This document shows positions 17,801 through 26,663 of a stretch of 41,618 bases of DNA, piece after piece. A program made the translations under genes and the position numbers. The notes beneath the pieces were generated by a model. It was not told where the DNA came from, ran no database searches, and saw nothing but the letters and a program-made list of their open reading frames with translations. This DNA comes from Coriobacteriia bacterium (GTDB lineage: Bacteria > Actinomycetota > Coriobacteriia > WRKU01 > WQUG01), in contig WQVN01000006.1 in assembly GCA_009785795.1 (NCBI GenBank), positions 1 to 41,618 on the forward strand, given 5' to 3'. Position 1 is the stretch's first letter, and every line of letters begins with the position of its first letter.

Positions 17801-19077
17801 TAGCGATCAACCTCGCCAAAGCAAAAATCAAATGACCCCATGCCCACTATTGCATCTGCAAACATCATATTGGGCAACAAGATTTCAGCTATCCCCAAAG
17901 AGTAGAGCGTCGGTGGACGATAGCGCATGCGCACAGGCTTATCACTGCCATCTGAATACAGGTGGATACCCACTTCTCCACGCGCAGATTCGACAATCCC
18001 ACAGGCCTCGCCTTCTGGCACACGAAGAACTTTGGGCATTTTTGCTTTAATGTCACCCGGTGGCATGCCATCTAAACATTGCTCAATAATGCGCAGCGAT
18101 TGACGAATTTCATCAAAGCGACAGGTAACACGGTCAAATACGTCACCACCTGTTCGAGTCATAACATCAAAGTCAAACTGATCGTAAGCATCGTAGGGAC
18201 GATCACGACGCACATCAAAATCTATGCCAGATGCACGTAGCACGTGACCCGTTGCACCATAGTTCAGTGCATCATCTGCGCTCAGCACTCCAATGCCTTT
18301 TGTACGTATTTGAAAAAGCTCAGATTCGAATAGGCTATCCCAGTGCTCTTCCATGCGCTCAATGCCAATTTTCAGATAATCTCGCAGCAGCTTTTCTGCG
18401 CGAGGCGTGAGGTCACCCGTAACTCTGCCAGGACGCACATAGTTAAACATTAGACGCTGTCCTGTCATTTCTTCAAGCACGTCAATGAACAGTTCACGAT
18501 CTTTTTGCATGTACAGGAATATCCCCATCGCGCCACTATCAAGTCCCATGGGACCTATCCACATGTAGTGGCTGGCAATACGATTGACCTCTGCCATCAA
18601 GCAGCGCAACCACTGAGCACGCGGAGGCACTTCAATCTCTGCAAGTTGTTCTGTCGCAAGAGCAGCAGCAGTCTCCACGGTAATGCCAGACACATAGTCT
18701 GCGCGATCAACGAGAGTTGCCAGCTGGTGATAGCGACGATGTTCTGCAAGTTTTTCAATGCCGCGATGCAGTTGCCCCACATGAGCTTCACCAGACATGA
18801 TACGCTCGCCATCCATTTCTAAGATAACGCGTAGCGCGCCATGCGTTGACGGATGCTGAGGTCCAACATTTAACAAGTAATGATCTGTGGATAGTTGCAG
18901 CGGATCATCTGCAATGCGACGCGTATTGCGCGGCACAACGATTCCTGCAGGTGGCTGCGGCGATAACCAGCCAGGATTAGTATATCCCTCTAACATATCT
19001 TCTTGTAGAGAGGCTTCGTCCTCACAAGGAACTACGGGTGTCAGCAGTGCTTCTGATGGCTTTTTACCTATCCCCAT
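17800..19077 (-). CDS. nuoD: complex I subunit NuoD (49-kDa type)
   Basis: A 425-aa Q-module subunit evolved from the large subunit of NiFe hydrogenases. The quinone-site loop NVGPQHPSTHGALR, RADYVSGI, and the C-terminal GMGSFDFCFGEVDR are all present. About 60 extra N-terminal residues, rich in Pro/Glu (LTPVVPCEDEASLQEDMLEG), precede the conserved core. The ATG at 19077 has AAAGGAGG upstream and overlaps nuoC by 10 bp. NuoC and NuoD are separate here, not fused as in E. coli. Confidence 0.96.
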   Translation of the reverse strand: MGIGKKPSEALLTPVVPCEDEASLQEDMLEGYTNPGWLSPQPPAGIVVPRNTRRIADDPLQLSTDHYLLNVGPQHPSTHGALRVILEMDGERIMSGEAHVGQLHRGIEKLAEHRRYHQLATLVDRADYVSGITVETAAALATEQLAEIEVPPRAQWLRCLMAEVNRIASHYMWIGPMGLDSGAMGIFLYMQKDRELFIDVLEEMTGQRLMFNYVRPGRVTGDLTPRAEKLLRDYLKIGIERMEEHWDSLFESELFQIRTKGIGVLSADDALNYGATGHVLRASGIDFDVRRDRPYDAYDQFDFDVMTRTGGDVFDRVTCRFDEIRQSLRIIEQCLDGMPPGDIKAKMPKVLRVPEGEACGIVESARGEVGIHLYSDGSDKPVRMRYRPPTLYSLGIAEILLPNMMFADAIVGMGSFDFCFGEVDR

Positions 19078-19547
19078 ATCTCCTCCTTTGTGCGAATCGC
19101 AGTACTTTTACGCAGAAAAGGAGGCATTCCCTCTATTGTTAATAGTCGCTTAGGATTGGAATGTCCGTGCAGAGTCAGTCCATACATCTCGCACAGTTCA
19201 CGCTCTGGCAGCAGTGCAGATGCAAAGACGTGCCCAACAGACTGATAGTCGCCATCATAGGGCAACTCGCATTTGATAATTAGGTCAACGTTGTGTCTGA
19301 GCGAGCGCAATCGATACGTAACCTCGATTAAATCACGAATGTCTGCTCCGAAAAGATCAATCAACTGCACGAATTGCAAATCACTGTCTTTGCGAAGTGC
19401 GTCCAGCACTAACATAACTTGCGCTGCAGGCAGTCGCATAACGACACCCAGATTGTCATCCGCATCAATCTGATAGTCCCAGGAATCAGTGACACCTGTG
19501 GTGTCAAGTGCCGTGGCAATGCATTCTGTCAGCGTGGCGGGATTCAT
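19068..19547 (-). CDS. nuoC: complex I subunit NuoC (30-kDa type)
   Basis: A 159-aa hydrophilic subunit of the Q-module. The family signature ERELCEMYGLTLHGHSNPKR corresponds to the usual ERE-x-YDMFGI-x-F-x-GHP-x-LRR; here Asp is Glu and the GHP is GHS. The ATG at 19547 overlaps the nuoB stop (ATGA). Confidence 0.93.
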   Translation of the reverse strand: MNPATLTECIATALDTTGVTDSWDYQIDADDNLGVVMRLPAAQVMLVLDALRKDSDLQFVQLIDLFGADIRDLIEVTYRLRSLRHNVDLIIKCELPYDGDYQSVGHVFASALLPERELCEMYGLTLHGHSNPKRLLTIEGMPPFLRKSTAIRTKEEIWG

Positions 19548-20221
19548 TTTTGGACGCTCTCTGCCGCTTTATCGGAACTATTGGAACGCACAAACTCTGC
19601 AGAGTTTTCGCACTTTGATGCACGGGGTGCGCCATATTCAGGAACGTTTTCAATTCCTGGCAGCGGAATGGGAACTTTCACCCTACCTACAGGTTTTGGA
19701 TCTGGCGGAACAAGCCCTGCTTGCCAGCGTGCACGTTCGGCAAGACGCTCATCAGTCTGTGCATAAATTTTTTCGCGAAGCTGCAGAAATGCATACTGAA
19801 TCGATTCGGGACGCGGAGGACAACCTGGCACATAAATGTCAACAGGAACGATTTCATTCACGCCTTCAATAACATTGGGATATGCGCGAAAGGGGCCACC
19901 TGTGTTGGCGCATGCTCCCAGCGAAATAACATACTTTGGTTCCTGCATTTGCTCATATAGGCGCTTTACCACAGGTGCCATCTTATAATTGACAGTTCCT
20001 GCCACTATCATGACATCTGACTGGCGGGGTACTCCACGGAAGAAAACACCGTGACGATCAAAGTCAAAGCGAGGACCAGATGCAGCAAGCAGCCCCTCAA
20101 GTGAACAGCAGGCAATGCCGAAAGCCTGATACCACAGGCTGCGCGCACGTGCCCAGTCAAACAGTTGCTCTGAACGTATAAAAGCAAGAGAGTGTTCGCC
20201 AAATGCTTTGTCTAGTGCCAA
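19544..20221 (-). CDS. nuoB: complex I subunit NuoB, N2 cluster
   Basis: A 225-aa subunit that ligates [4Fe-4S] cluster N2, the direct electron donor to quinone. The ligands are the paired Cys in FGIACCSLE, Cys in LGACANTGGPF and Cys in VPGCPPRPE. The start is a TTG at 20221 with GAAGGTG about ten bases upstream; no ATG occurs before the first cluster ligand, so TTG is the only workable start. It overlaps nuoA by 10 bp. The C-terminal 50 residues are a Pro-rich extension (VPIPLPGIENVPEYGAPRAS). Confidence 0.95.
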   Translation of the reverse strand: MALDKAFGEHSLAFIRSEQLFDWARARSLWYQAFGIACCSLEGLLAASGPRFDFDRHGVFFRGVPRQSDVMIVAGTVNYKMAPVVKRLYEQMQEPKYVISLGACANTGGPFRAYPNVIEGVNEIVPVDIYVPGCPPRPESIQYAFLQLREKIYAQTDERLAERARWQAGLVPPDPKPVGRVKVPIPLPGIENVPEYGAPRASKCENSAEFVRSNSSDKAAESVQK

Positions 20222-20571
20222 TTCAGCGCACCTTCTTTCCAGGCATATGCAAGTCCTATCAGAAGGATTGTGACAAAAACAACCATTTCAATGATGATGA
20301 ACCAGCCAGTGACAGCACTTCCTGCAGCGATTGCCCAAGGGAACAGAAAGATAACCTCAATATCAAAGATTACAAATAGGATTGCATAGACAAAATATCC
20401 AGGTCTAAAGCGAACCCAGGGGCGTCCAATAGGCTCTACCCCACATTCATACGTCAAACCTTTGTCTTTTGTAGGTTTTGTGGGTGAAAGCAGCCAGGAA
20501 AGGCTCAAAACCAGGCAGGCAAACGCAGCCCCTGCAATGATAAAAACTGCTATAACTACCTGTTCAAACAT
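20212..20571 (-). CDS. nuoA: complex I subunit NuoA
   Basis: A 119-aa, three-helix membrane subunit and first gene of the operon. It contains GLTYECGVEPIG, the conserved ECG loop near the quinone chamber, and FVIFDIEVIFLFPWA, the second-helix signature. The ATG at 20571 is preceded by TAGGGG lying very close to the start. The 200 bp upstream (20572-20771) contain no gene; AT-rich stretches there could hold the operon promoter, but no convincing -35/-10 pair at normal spacing was found. Confidence 0.95.
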   Translation of the reverse strand: MFEQVVIAVFIIAGAAFACLVLSLSWLLSPTKPTKDKGLTYECGVEPIGRPWVRFRPGYFVYAILFVIFDIEVIFLFPWAIAAGSAVTGWFIIIEMVVFVTILLIGLAYAWKEGALNWH

Positions 20572-20707
20572 CCCCTACATGACTCCCCTGTCACACTCCA
20601 TTTGCAAATCGTACATAATATTGTCGCACTATTGCTGCCCATGACAAGAAATTTATGAAACTTTTCAGGCAAATTTTAGCGCACTACCCGCCCAGCGGGG
20701 AATGTCT

Positions 20708-20713
20708 TATACT
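20708..20713 (+). promoter_or_regulatory. possible -10 box of tRNA-Thr
   Basis: TATACT lies 58 bp before the tRNA 5' end. No good -35 is seen at 16-18 bp, so this is tentative. Confidence 0.3.
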
Positions 20714-20771
20714 ATATTCTGCATTTGTGCAGCCACGGTCATCTAACTAACCATGACATGGCCGCAAACAA

Positions 20772-20847
20772 GCCGACGTAGCTCAGTTGGTAGAGCAACG
20801 CACTCGTAATGCGTAGGTCAGCGGTTCAAATCCGCTCGTCGGCTCCA
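20772..20847 (+). tRNA. tRNA-Thr (CGT)
   Basis: A 76-base cloverleaf. Acceptor stem GCCGACG/CGTCGGC, D-arm GCTCAGTTGGTAGAGC, anticodon stem ACGCA/TGCGT with loop CTCGTAA (anticodon CGT at 20805-20807), T-arm AGCGG/CCGCT with loop TTCAAAT, discriminator T and an encoded CCA. It reads the codon ACG. Its last 24 bases recur at 20971-20994. Confidence 0.97.
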
Positions 20848-20994
20848 TGTAGTCTCTGCAAAATGGCACGCTATCTATCCTGACGGCCAGCGGTTGCCTT
20901 CGCTATGCTACGGCTTCACTGCGCTCCGTTCGGAAATTGACGCAAGCGTCGTTTCGCTCACTACACTTGTGTTCAAATCCGCTCGTCGGCTCCA
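20824..20994 (+). repeat. 24-bp direct repeat of the tRNA-Thr 3' end (att-like)
   Basis: Bases 20824-20847 (T-loop through CCA) and 20971-20994 are identical over 24 positions, with different flanks. They are spaced 147 bp apart. The 123 bp between them (20848-20970) hold no credible gene; they include a GACGC-AA-GCGTC hairpin at 20939-20950. This pattern is what integration at a tRNA gene leaves behind. No integrase lies between the copies, so this may be a collapsed or excised element, or an independent duplication. Confidence 0.75.
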
Positions 20995-22244
20995 GCAACA
21001 GCGTGGATTCTCACACGGCGCAATTCCGCCTTTAGTTGCTCGTGGTGCAGGTCTGCGTAATCCGGAATGTCGCGCGCTTGAATTTTGCTGCATATTGTAA
21101 AGGTCTGCATGGCATAGTCGTGCAGCTGCTGTACTGCCACCTGCGGTGATTGCTCACTGTAGCGTGCTACTGGCTTGTCAGAAATTGCATCTGCGCGACA
21201 TACCTCAAGAAAATCCGTCAGCACATGCAGATAGTCATTGCGAAAGCCACCCGTAATGCCACCTATCAAGTCAACCCACTTCTTAATCGCCATGCCATCA
21301 AAAATGCGCCACACCTTCATGTGGTTTTTCAGAGCAACCTTGCAAAGTTTCTTTGTTCGCGCATCAAACTTGCGCTGGCTTAATACCTGTCGCAAATAGT
21401 CAAGAGCATGCTCGTCATCATGTGCAATATAGTTCTCTGCAGTTTTCTCAAGGTACGCAACAGGCTTATAGATGTCGTGATAAACAATGGCAGTTTTCAC
21501 CTGTGGCTCACTACTGCGTGCCACATCAAGTGCTGCAAGTACATGTCCCCATGTTGTTCCTGTTGCATGATATTTTGTCTTTTCCACACAGTTATGATAG
21601 GCTGCAATTTCTGGGTAGAGTACGTCGAGTGCCCCGCAGTCAAACATTACTTCTAAGAATCTGCGCGAATCATAATCTGCCGACATTGCACGAACAAATT
21701 CATTGTCGATGCGCTCTCTGGGCAGATGCTTTAACATGCCACGCTGTACCATCTGTGCCAACAAGTCCATCGTTTCTGGTGCAACGCTGAAGCCCAGCTG
21801 GGCAGCAAAACGTGCACAGCGCACCACGCGCAAAGGATCCTCAATAAACGACTCCCCCACATGACGTAACACCCCATCTGCACAGTCCTGCAGTCCTCTG
21901 CCTGTAGGATCAAGTATTACTTTGTCACTGCCATCGGGCATGTATAGTGCATTTACGGTAAAGTCACGTCGCTGAGCATCTTTGTCTATCGTAATATCAG
22001 GTATAAATATATATTCGAAATCTGTATGTGCATCGCCCGTTGTGCGCTCCTGTCTTGCAAGTGCATATTCTTCGCGTGTTTCTGGGTGCAAGAATACAGG
22101 AAAGGACTCCCCCACCTGCAGAAAGCCCAGATCGCGCATCGCAGCAACAGTGCTACCTGTGACAACAAAGTCCTGATCGTTGGACGTACTCTGCCGCCCT
22201 AAAACCTTGTCACGAACATATCCGCCAACCACGTAAATCTGCAT
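20973..22244 (-). CDS. cca: tRNA nucleotidyltransferase (CCA-adding type) with HD domain
   Basis: A 423-aa class II nucleotidyltransferase that repairs or adds tRNA 3' CCA. It starts MQIYVVGGYVRDKVLGR and has the catalytic Asp pair in SNDQDFVVTG, RRDFTVNALYMPDG, and the RNA-binding ERIDNEF segment. A C-terminal HD-type region (TAIVYHDIYKP) resembles the E. coli multifunctional CCA protein. The final residues (about GADERI and the stop) are encoded inside the second copy of the tRNA-Thr tail, so the natural C-terminus was probably replaced. It is the last gene of the trpS-scpAB-rluB unit, 20 bp behind the amidohydrolase. Confidence 0.9.
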   Translation of the reverse strand: MQIYVVGGYVRDKVLGRQSTSNDQDFVVTGSTVAAMRDLGFLQVGESFPVFLHPETREEYALARQERTTGDAHTDFEYIFIPDITIDKDAQRRDFTVNALYMPDGSDKVILDPTGRGLQDCADGVLRHVGESFIEDPLRVVRCARFAAQLGFSVAPETMDLLAQMVQRGMLKHLPRERIDNEFVRAMSADYDSRRFLEVMFDCGALDVLYPEIAAYHNCVEKTKYHATGTTWGHVLAALDVARSSEPQVKTAIVYHDIYKPVAYLEKTAENYIAHDDEHALDYLRQVLSQRKFDARTKKLCKVALKNHMKVWRIFDGMAIKKWVDLIGGITGGFRNDYLHVLTDFLEVCRADAISDKPVARYSEQSPQVAVQQLHDYAMQTFTICSKIQARDIPDYADLHHEQLKAELRRVRIHAVAGADERI

Positions 22245-22264
22245 GCATCAGCCAGTTCTCAATA

Positions 22265-23092
22265 TTAGCTAATAGCAGTAGAGGCAAGCAGCTTTGTGGC
22301 ATTCTGATGGAAGAGTGCATCCAGGTCTGCTTCTGCAAAACCCAGACTCTCAAAGTACGTGATATCATCAGCTACTTGCATCCACGGACTGTCGCTTCCA
22401 AAAAGAATGCGATCCAGTCCCTGCGCACGCATAATGCGCAATAGCTGTTTTTCTCCTATTCGACCGCGTATGTGCGAAGTATCAAAAAATACTCTGTCTG
22501 GATGTCCAATGCCAACCAGATGCTCTTCAACTTCATCCCACATTAGGTAACCACCCAGATGAGCAAGTACGATACGCAAATCAGGATATTCGGCAATGAC
22601 CGCTGCATATTCTTGTGGGGAACCCAATGCAGTGCGCGGACCCACATCATCACCTGAATGACAGTAAGCCATCAGATTAAAGTCAACGGCTGCATCAAAT
22701 ATTGGCTGCATGCGAGGATCAGTGGGATGCACATCTTGATAGTCAGGATGAACCTTAAAGCCTGGTAGCCCTAGCTCTTGAAATTCTGCGAGAATCGCAC
22801 GCGGATTATCACAGTCTGGATGAATCGCGCCCAGTGGCACGATGGGGCTACCTGGCAATGCGCGTTGACTTGCTGCAAATCTGTTGATATTTGCCACCTG
22901 ATCAGGACGTGTTGCAACAGGAATAGTCCATGTCTGCTTAATACCTGCACGCTTCATGTTTGCAAGCAGGTCATCAAGTGTACCCCCAATCTGATTTCTG
23001 CGCTCTGGAACACTCAGTGCTTCAATCGCTACATCAACTACCTTTGGCGGGAATACATGCGCATGTGTATCTATAATAATTCGTGAAGTCAT
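22265..23092 (-). CDS. amidohydrolase-family (Amidohydro_2) metal-dependent hydrolase
   Basis: A 275-aa TIM-barrel protein. Metal-site motifs occur in the expected order: DTHAHVF near the N-terminus, GFKVHPDYQD, YCHSGDD, VLAHLGGYLMWDE and GSDSPW. Members act as decarboxylases, lactonases or deaminases, and the substrate cannot be read from the sequence. No signal peptide is visible, so it is cytoplasmic. It begins 9 bp behind rluB and lies 20 bp before cca, consistent with one transcript. The ribosome-binding site is weak. Confidence 0.85.
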   Translation of the reverse strand: MTSRIIIDTHAHVFPPKVVDVAIEALSVPERRNQIGGTLDDLLANMKRAGIKQTWTIPVATRPDQVANINRFAASQRALPGSPIVPLGAIHPDCDNPRAILAEFQELGLPGFKVHPDYQDVHPTDPRMQPIFDAAVDFNLMAYCHSGDDVGPRTALGSPQEYAAVIAEYPDLRIVLAHLGGYLMWDEVEEHLVGIGHPDRVFFDTSHIRGRIGEKQLLRIMRAQGLDRILFGSDSPWMQVADDITYFESLGFAEADLDALFHQNATKLLASTAIS

Positions 23093-23101
23093 GCTGTCAT
23101 T

Positions 23102-23815
23102 TTAGCAGTTCTCTTGAGCAGTGGATTGCCTTAGGACGGCGAGTTCGTCCTTAGCCAAGTGACGCCACGTGGCAGAAGCAAGACTATCAAGACTTAAGGA
23201 TCCAAGCTGTGTGCGGTGTAATCTTTCTACGGGATGACCCACTGCCTTGCACATGCGACGAACTTGTCTGTTGCGTCCCTCACGGATTTGCAAAGTCAGA
23301 ACGCCATCTGCATAGTCTGCCTTTGCAGGTGCCGTTATACCATCTTTGAGCTGAATTCCCTGGCGGAGCGCATCCAGCGCACTATCACCTAACGTGCCTT
23401 GCACGACTACTTCATAGGTTTTAAACAGTTTGAATTTTGGATGGAGGATTCGATACGCTAAATCACCATCTGTTGTAAACAACAGCAGACCACTCGTATC
23501 TTTATCTAATCGTCCTACGGGAAATAGTGCACTTTGATCTGCATCTGCTACAAGACTTGCTACTGTGGAGCGACCGTGGGGATCATCCATTGTGGTTAGC
23601 ACCCCTACTGGCTTGTTCAGCATGATGTAGGTATGACTATCTGCAAGACTTACGACCCTGCCATCAACTGTCACAATATCAACCTTTGGATCAACCTTTG
23701 AGCCCAGCTCGCGTACCACCTCTTGATTGACACTTACGCGACCTGCGGTCATGAGATCTTCGCTGCCACGTCTTGACGCAACCCCTGCACGAGAAAGAAA
23801 TTTTTGCAGGCGCAT
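23102..23815 (-). CDS. rluB: rRNA pseudouridine synthase, RluB/RsuA family
   Basis: A 237-aa protein that isomerises uridine in ribosomal RNA. The S4 RNA-binding domain occupies residues 1-50 (MRLQKFLSRAGVASRRGSED). The catalytic Asp is in GRLDKDTSGLLLFTTDG, and the REGRNRQVRRM signature follows. The ATG at 23815 is chosen because MRLQKFLSRAG is the usual family start and lies 10 bp after scpB. An in-frame ATG at 23854 would overlap scpB. Placement directly after scpAB is a common arrangement in Gram-positive genomes. Confidence 0.93.
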   Translation of the reverse strand: MRLQKFLSRAGVASRRGSEDLMTAGRVSVNQEVVRELGSKVDPKVDIVTVDGRVVSLADSHTYIMLNKPVGVLTTMDDPHGRSTVASLVADADQSALFPVGRLDKDTSGLLLFTTDGDLAYRILHPKFKLFKTYEVVVQGTLGDSALDALRQGIQLKDGITAPAKADYADGVLTLQIREGRNRQVRRMCKAVGHPVERLHRTQLGSLSLDSLASATWRHLAKDELAVLRQSTAQENC

Positions 23816-23825
23816 TGGATAAATC

Positions 23826-24629
23826 TCAGTCGACAATTCGCAAGTCATCGTCATCGCTCAGGCCATCGCCATCTGAAGCAGCACTATCAGCAGCCTCACT
23901 TGGAGTATCTATCTGTTCATCTGCAGGAGCAAGGAGCTGTGTGCTAGATTGGACGCTCTCTGCTTCTTCTGCAATGGCTTCTGGACTTAAATCATCAAAG
24001 CCTCCAGGACGAGCTTCTTCGTCTACTCCTAATCGACGTCGAATACTTGCCTGTGTTTGCTCATCTGGAGCGAAATCTTTGAGCGGTGGCAAATCCTCTA
24101 TACTGCGCAGACCAAACTTTTCCAAGAAGGTATTTGTTGTCCCGTACAGAATGGCATTGCCTGCACCAGCCTCGCGACCTAGCTCGCGCACCAGCCCCTT
24201 TTCAATCAGGGACGATACAACAGATTCTGAATTCACTCCGCGCACTGCGTTGATGCCCGCACGATTAACTGGTTGCTTGTAGGCGATAACTGATAATACT
24301 TCGAGAGCCGCCTGTGACAGCTTGCGCGTATCCCATGACAATACATATGCCTCAATGACAGCGGCATGCGCGGGATGCGTGTACATGCGCCAACCACCTG
24401 CTACTTCACGCAGTTGGAAGCCACGATCTTCATCTGCATAACTTTCTGCAAGCTGGCGCAAAGCTTCGTCAACATCAACGAGGTCGTGGTTGAGAATTTT
24501 TGCCAATTGCGACGAAGTTACGGGTTCGTCACTCACAAAAAGTAGCGCCTCAAGTGCCCCGCGCAAAGTATCTGCCTGCTGCATGTTATCGTTGTGCATC
24601 GCTGCGTTTTCTTGCTTAACTGTAGTCAT
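23826..24629 (-). CDS. scpB: segregation and condensation protein B
   Basis: A 267-aa partner of the SMC-ScpA condensin complex. It has tandem winged helices: residues about 20-100 (RGALEALLFVSDEPVTSSQL) and 100-190 (LSWDTRKLSQAALEVLSVIA, then YKQPVNRAGINAVRGVNSES). The C-terminal 70 residues are acidic and low complexity (ASDGDGLSDDDDLRIVD), longer than in B. subtilis. The ATG at 24629 with GAGGA upstream is preferred to the adjacent TTG. It overlaps scpA by 14 bp. Confidence 0.95.
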   Translation of the reverse strand: MTTVKQENAAMHNDNMQQADTLRGALEALLFVSDEPVTSSQLAKILNHDLVDVDEALRQLAESYADEDRGFQLREVAGGWRMYTHPAHAAVIEAYVLSWDTRKLSQAALEVLSVIAYKQPVNRAGINAVRGVNSESVVSSLIEKGLVRELGREAGAGNAILYGTTNTFLEKFGLRSIEDLPPLKDFAPDEQTQASIRRRLGVDEEARPGGFDDLSPEAIAEEAESVQSSTQLLAPADEQIDTPSEAADSAASDGDGLSDDDDLRIVD

Positions 24630-25416
24630 CAAAATCCTCTATCTCATCTGGATCAACGCCTCGCTTTTCTGCTTCACGGCGGCTTAAGCGACGCACTACC
24701 AAGTCGCCATCTGCATCTTTTTGTGTCAAATCAATTGCACCATGCTTGTATAGTTCTAGCACTGCAAGAAAGGTCACTACGATGACTTCAGAACTTGCAT
24801 CTGCTGGCAGCAACTGACCAAAGTTCAGATGCTTATTTTTGGACAACATGGTGCGTACACCATCTGCGTACTCGTTAAGAGATATGGGAACACTTGCAAT
24901 ATGTTCTGCCTCAAGCAAAAAGGTTTCTTTGCGAAATTCAAGTTCGGCACATATTAGAGCCAGACTATGCAGGGTCACACCTTCTAGATAGTCCGGTAAA
25001 GGACGGAGGAATTCTGGTTCAAGACCTGCCTGACGCGCATGCATGCGCCCTTCAATTTCTGCGCGCATCTCAAGTGCTGCTGCAATGTTTTTATATTGTT
25101 TGTAGGCAATCAATCTAGCTATCAGCACATCACGCATCTCATCAGGGCTTAAATCGTCCAGTTCATCACCCACGTAGTGCTCATCACGTGGCAGCAAGGC
25201 AAGTGCCTTGATATCAAGCAGCGTTGCAGCAAGCAGCAAGAATTCACTCGCAACCTCAAGATCTAGTTCCTTCATTTGCTCGATATGTGCGAGGTATTGG
25301 TCAGCAATCTCGCTTACAGAAATTGCACCCACATCTAGTTTTTGACGTGAGACCAAGTGCAGCAGCAGGTCAAAGGGTCCCTGAAAATAGTCTGTCTGTA
25401 CTAAAGGTTTTGCCAT
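24616..25416 (-). CDS. scpA: segregation and condensation protein A
   Basis: A 266-aa kleisin that bridges the SMC heads. The N-terminal FQGPFDLLLHLVSRQKLDVG signature is nearly invariant in ScpA, and the C-terminal winged helix contains VVTFLAVLELYKHGAIDLTQ. It ends in an acidic tail (DPDEIEDFDDYS). It starts 40 bp behind trpS and overlaps scpB. No smc gene is in the window. Confidence 0.95.
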   Translation of the reverse strand: MAKPLVQTDYFQGPFDLLLHLVSRQKLDVGAISVSEIADQYLAHIEQMKELDLEVASEFLLLAATLLDIKALALLPRDEHYVGDELDDLSPDEMRDVLIARLIAYKQYKNIAAALEMRAEIEGRMHARQAGLEPEFLRPLPDYLEGVTLHSLALICAELEFRKETFLLEAEHIASVPISLNEYADGVRTMLSKNKHLNFGQLLPADASSEVIVVTFLAVLELYKHGAIDLTQKDADGDLVVRRLSRREAEKRGVDPDEIEDFDDYS

Positions 25417-25456
25417 AATTCTACTGCTCGTTCATTGCTGGGCTCACCTGCAGGCT

Positions 25457-26473
25457 CTATAGACCCACAAGACTACGACAGCGCTCAATGGTTGCCTGCG
25501 CTATGGGCAATGTTTTTTCAGCGCCTGCCTCAAGCACTTCTTTAGCAAAGCCAGGACGAGCATCAAGTGCTGCACGTCGTGTCTGAAAATCTGCAAAATG
25601 CGTAACCAAGTCTTCTGCTAGATCCTTTTTGTGCGGAACACATCCGCAGGTAGCAGCACGACAGCATGCATCCCAGTCTGCAATTTTATCGTCAGCCGCA
25701 ACCAGTTTATGCACCTGATGTAGTGGACATATGTCAGGATTACCTGCATCTGTCAGCTGCTTGCGTGCAGGATCAGTCATGAAGTCCATCGCCTTTTTAC
25801 GAATCTCATCTGGCGTGTCGCTAATGAAAATCGCATTCCCGTAACTTTTGGACATCTTGCGTCCATCAGTGCCCGGAACGCGTGCATCGGCAGCATCCGT
25901 GCGCCCATCATCAGCGGCCGCAAGCAAAGCCTTTGGTTCAATCAGGCCACGATTCCCTGCTTTATAAGTACTGTTAAAGCGCCGGACAATTTCACGTCCC
26001 AGCTCTAGATGCGGCAGCTGATCCTCGCCCACTGGAACACGCGCTGCATCCATAATTGCAATGTCAGCAGTCTGTAAGGCTGGATAAGTAAAGAAGCCTA
26101 GATTGCTTAAATCTTTATCGCCAATTTGTTGTTGTTGCTCTTTATAAGACGGTGTACGCTCCAGCCAAGACATCGGTGTCACCATTGAAAAATACAACAA
26201 CAGTTCAGCCACCTGCGGAATATCACTTTGGCGATAAATCGCGCACTTGTCGGGATCCAATCCCGCTGCAACCCAGTCAAGTACCATTTCCTCGGTATAG
26301 CGTGCAATATCGGCTGGATTCTGCCACTCGCTAGTCAACGCATGCCAATCTGCAACAAAGTAAAAAGCCTCGTACTGATCCTGCAAAGCCAGCATATTCT
26401 GCAAGTTGCCAAACCAGTGCCCCAAATGAAGCTTGCCCGTAGGTCGATACCCTGTCAACACGCGTTCCTTCAT
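25457..26473 (-). CDS. trpS: tryptophanyl-tRNA synthetase
   Basis: A 338-aa class I synthetase that charges tRNA-Trp. The HIGH motif appears as GKLHLGHWFGN and the KMSKS loop is intact (GRKMSKSYGNAIFISD). MTPMSWLERTPSYKEQ and GEDQLPHLELGREI are typical of TrpRS. The ATG at 26473 gives the usual MKERVLTGYRPTGKLH start; the frame upstream to 26512 has no family match. First gene of the unit leading to cca, with an extended -10 promoter 47 bases upstream. Confidence 0.97.
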   Translation of the reverse strand: MKERVLTGYRPTGKLHLGHWFGNLQNMLALQDQYEAFYFVADWHALTSEWQNPADIARYTEEMVLDWVAAGLDPDKCAIYRQSDIPQVAELLLYFSMVTPMSWLERTPSYKEQQQQIGDKDLSNLGFFTYPALQTADIAIMDAARVPVGEDQLPHLELGREIVRRFNSTYKAGNRGLIEPKALLAAADDGRTDAADARVPGTDGRKMSKSYGNAIFISDTPDEIRKKAMDFMTDPARKQLTDAGNPDICPLHQVHKLVAADDKIADWDACCRAATCGCVPHKKDLAEDLVTHFADFQTRRAALDARPGFAKEVLEAGAEKTLPIAQATIERCRSLVGL

Positions 26474-26519
26474 AGCAAAAGTGCCTTTCTGTTTATATGA
26501 TGTACGCAACAACCTTTAA

Positions 26520-26547
26520 ATTCTATCAGAGTGCATCAGATGTCCAA
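26520..26547 (-). promoter_or_regulatory. trpS promoter
   Basis: On the minus strand TTGGAC (26542-26547), a 16-bp spacer and TAGAAT (26520-26525), with TG one base before the -10 (extended -10). The predicted transcript would have a leader of only about 40 bases, too short for a T-box. Confidence 0.65.
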
Positions 26548-26663
26548 TCCCTGCATCACAACAATGATTCGCCAGCCACACATCTCACATGCATTCATTG
26601 GCAAATAATATCACTGCTCCTTGACCCTAAGTGTCTGATGCACCTTGAAGCGCATCCAGTAAG

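Noticed and set aside
20894-21100. Open frames on both strands around the tRNA-Thr repeat
   Set aside because: They read through tRNA-derived sequence and the cca end; composition is not protein-like and no ribosome-binding site is present.
26474-26530. T-box or Trp attenuator before trpS
   Set aside because: The leader predicted from the promoter is only about 40 bases, with no specifier loop, T-box sequence or terminator.
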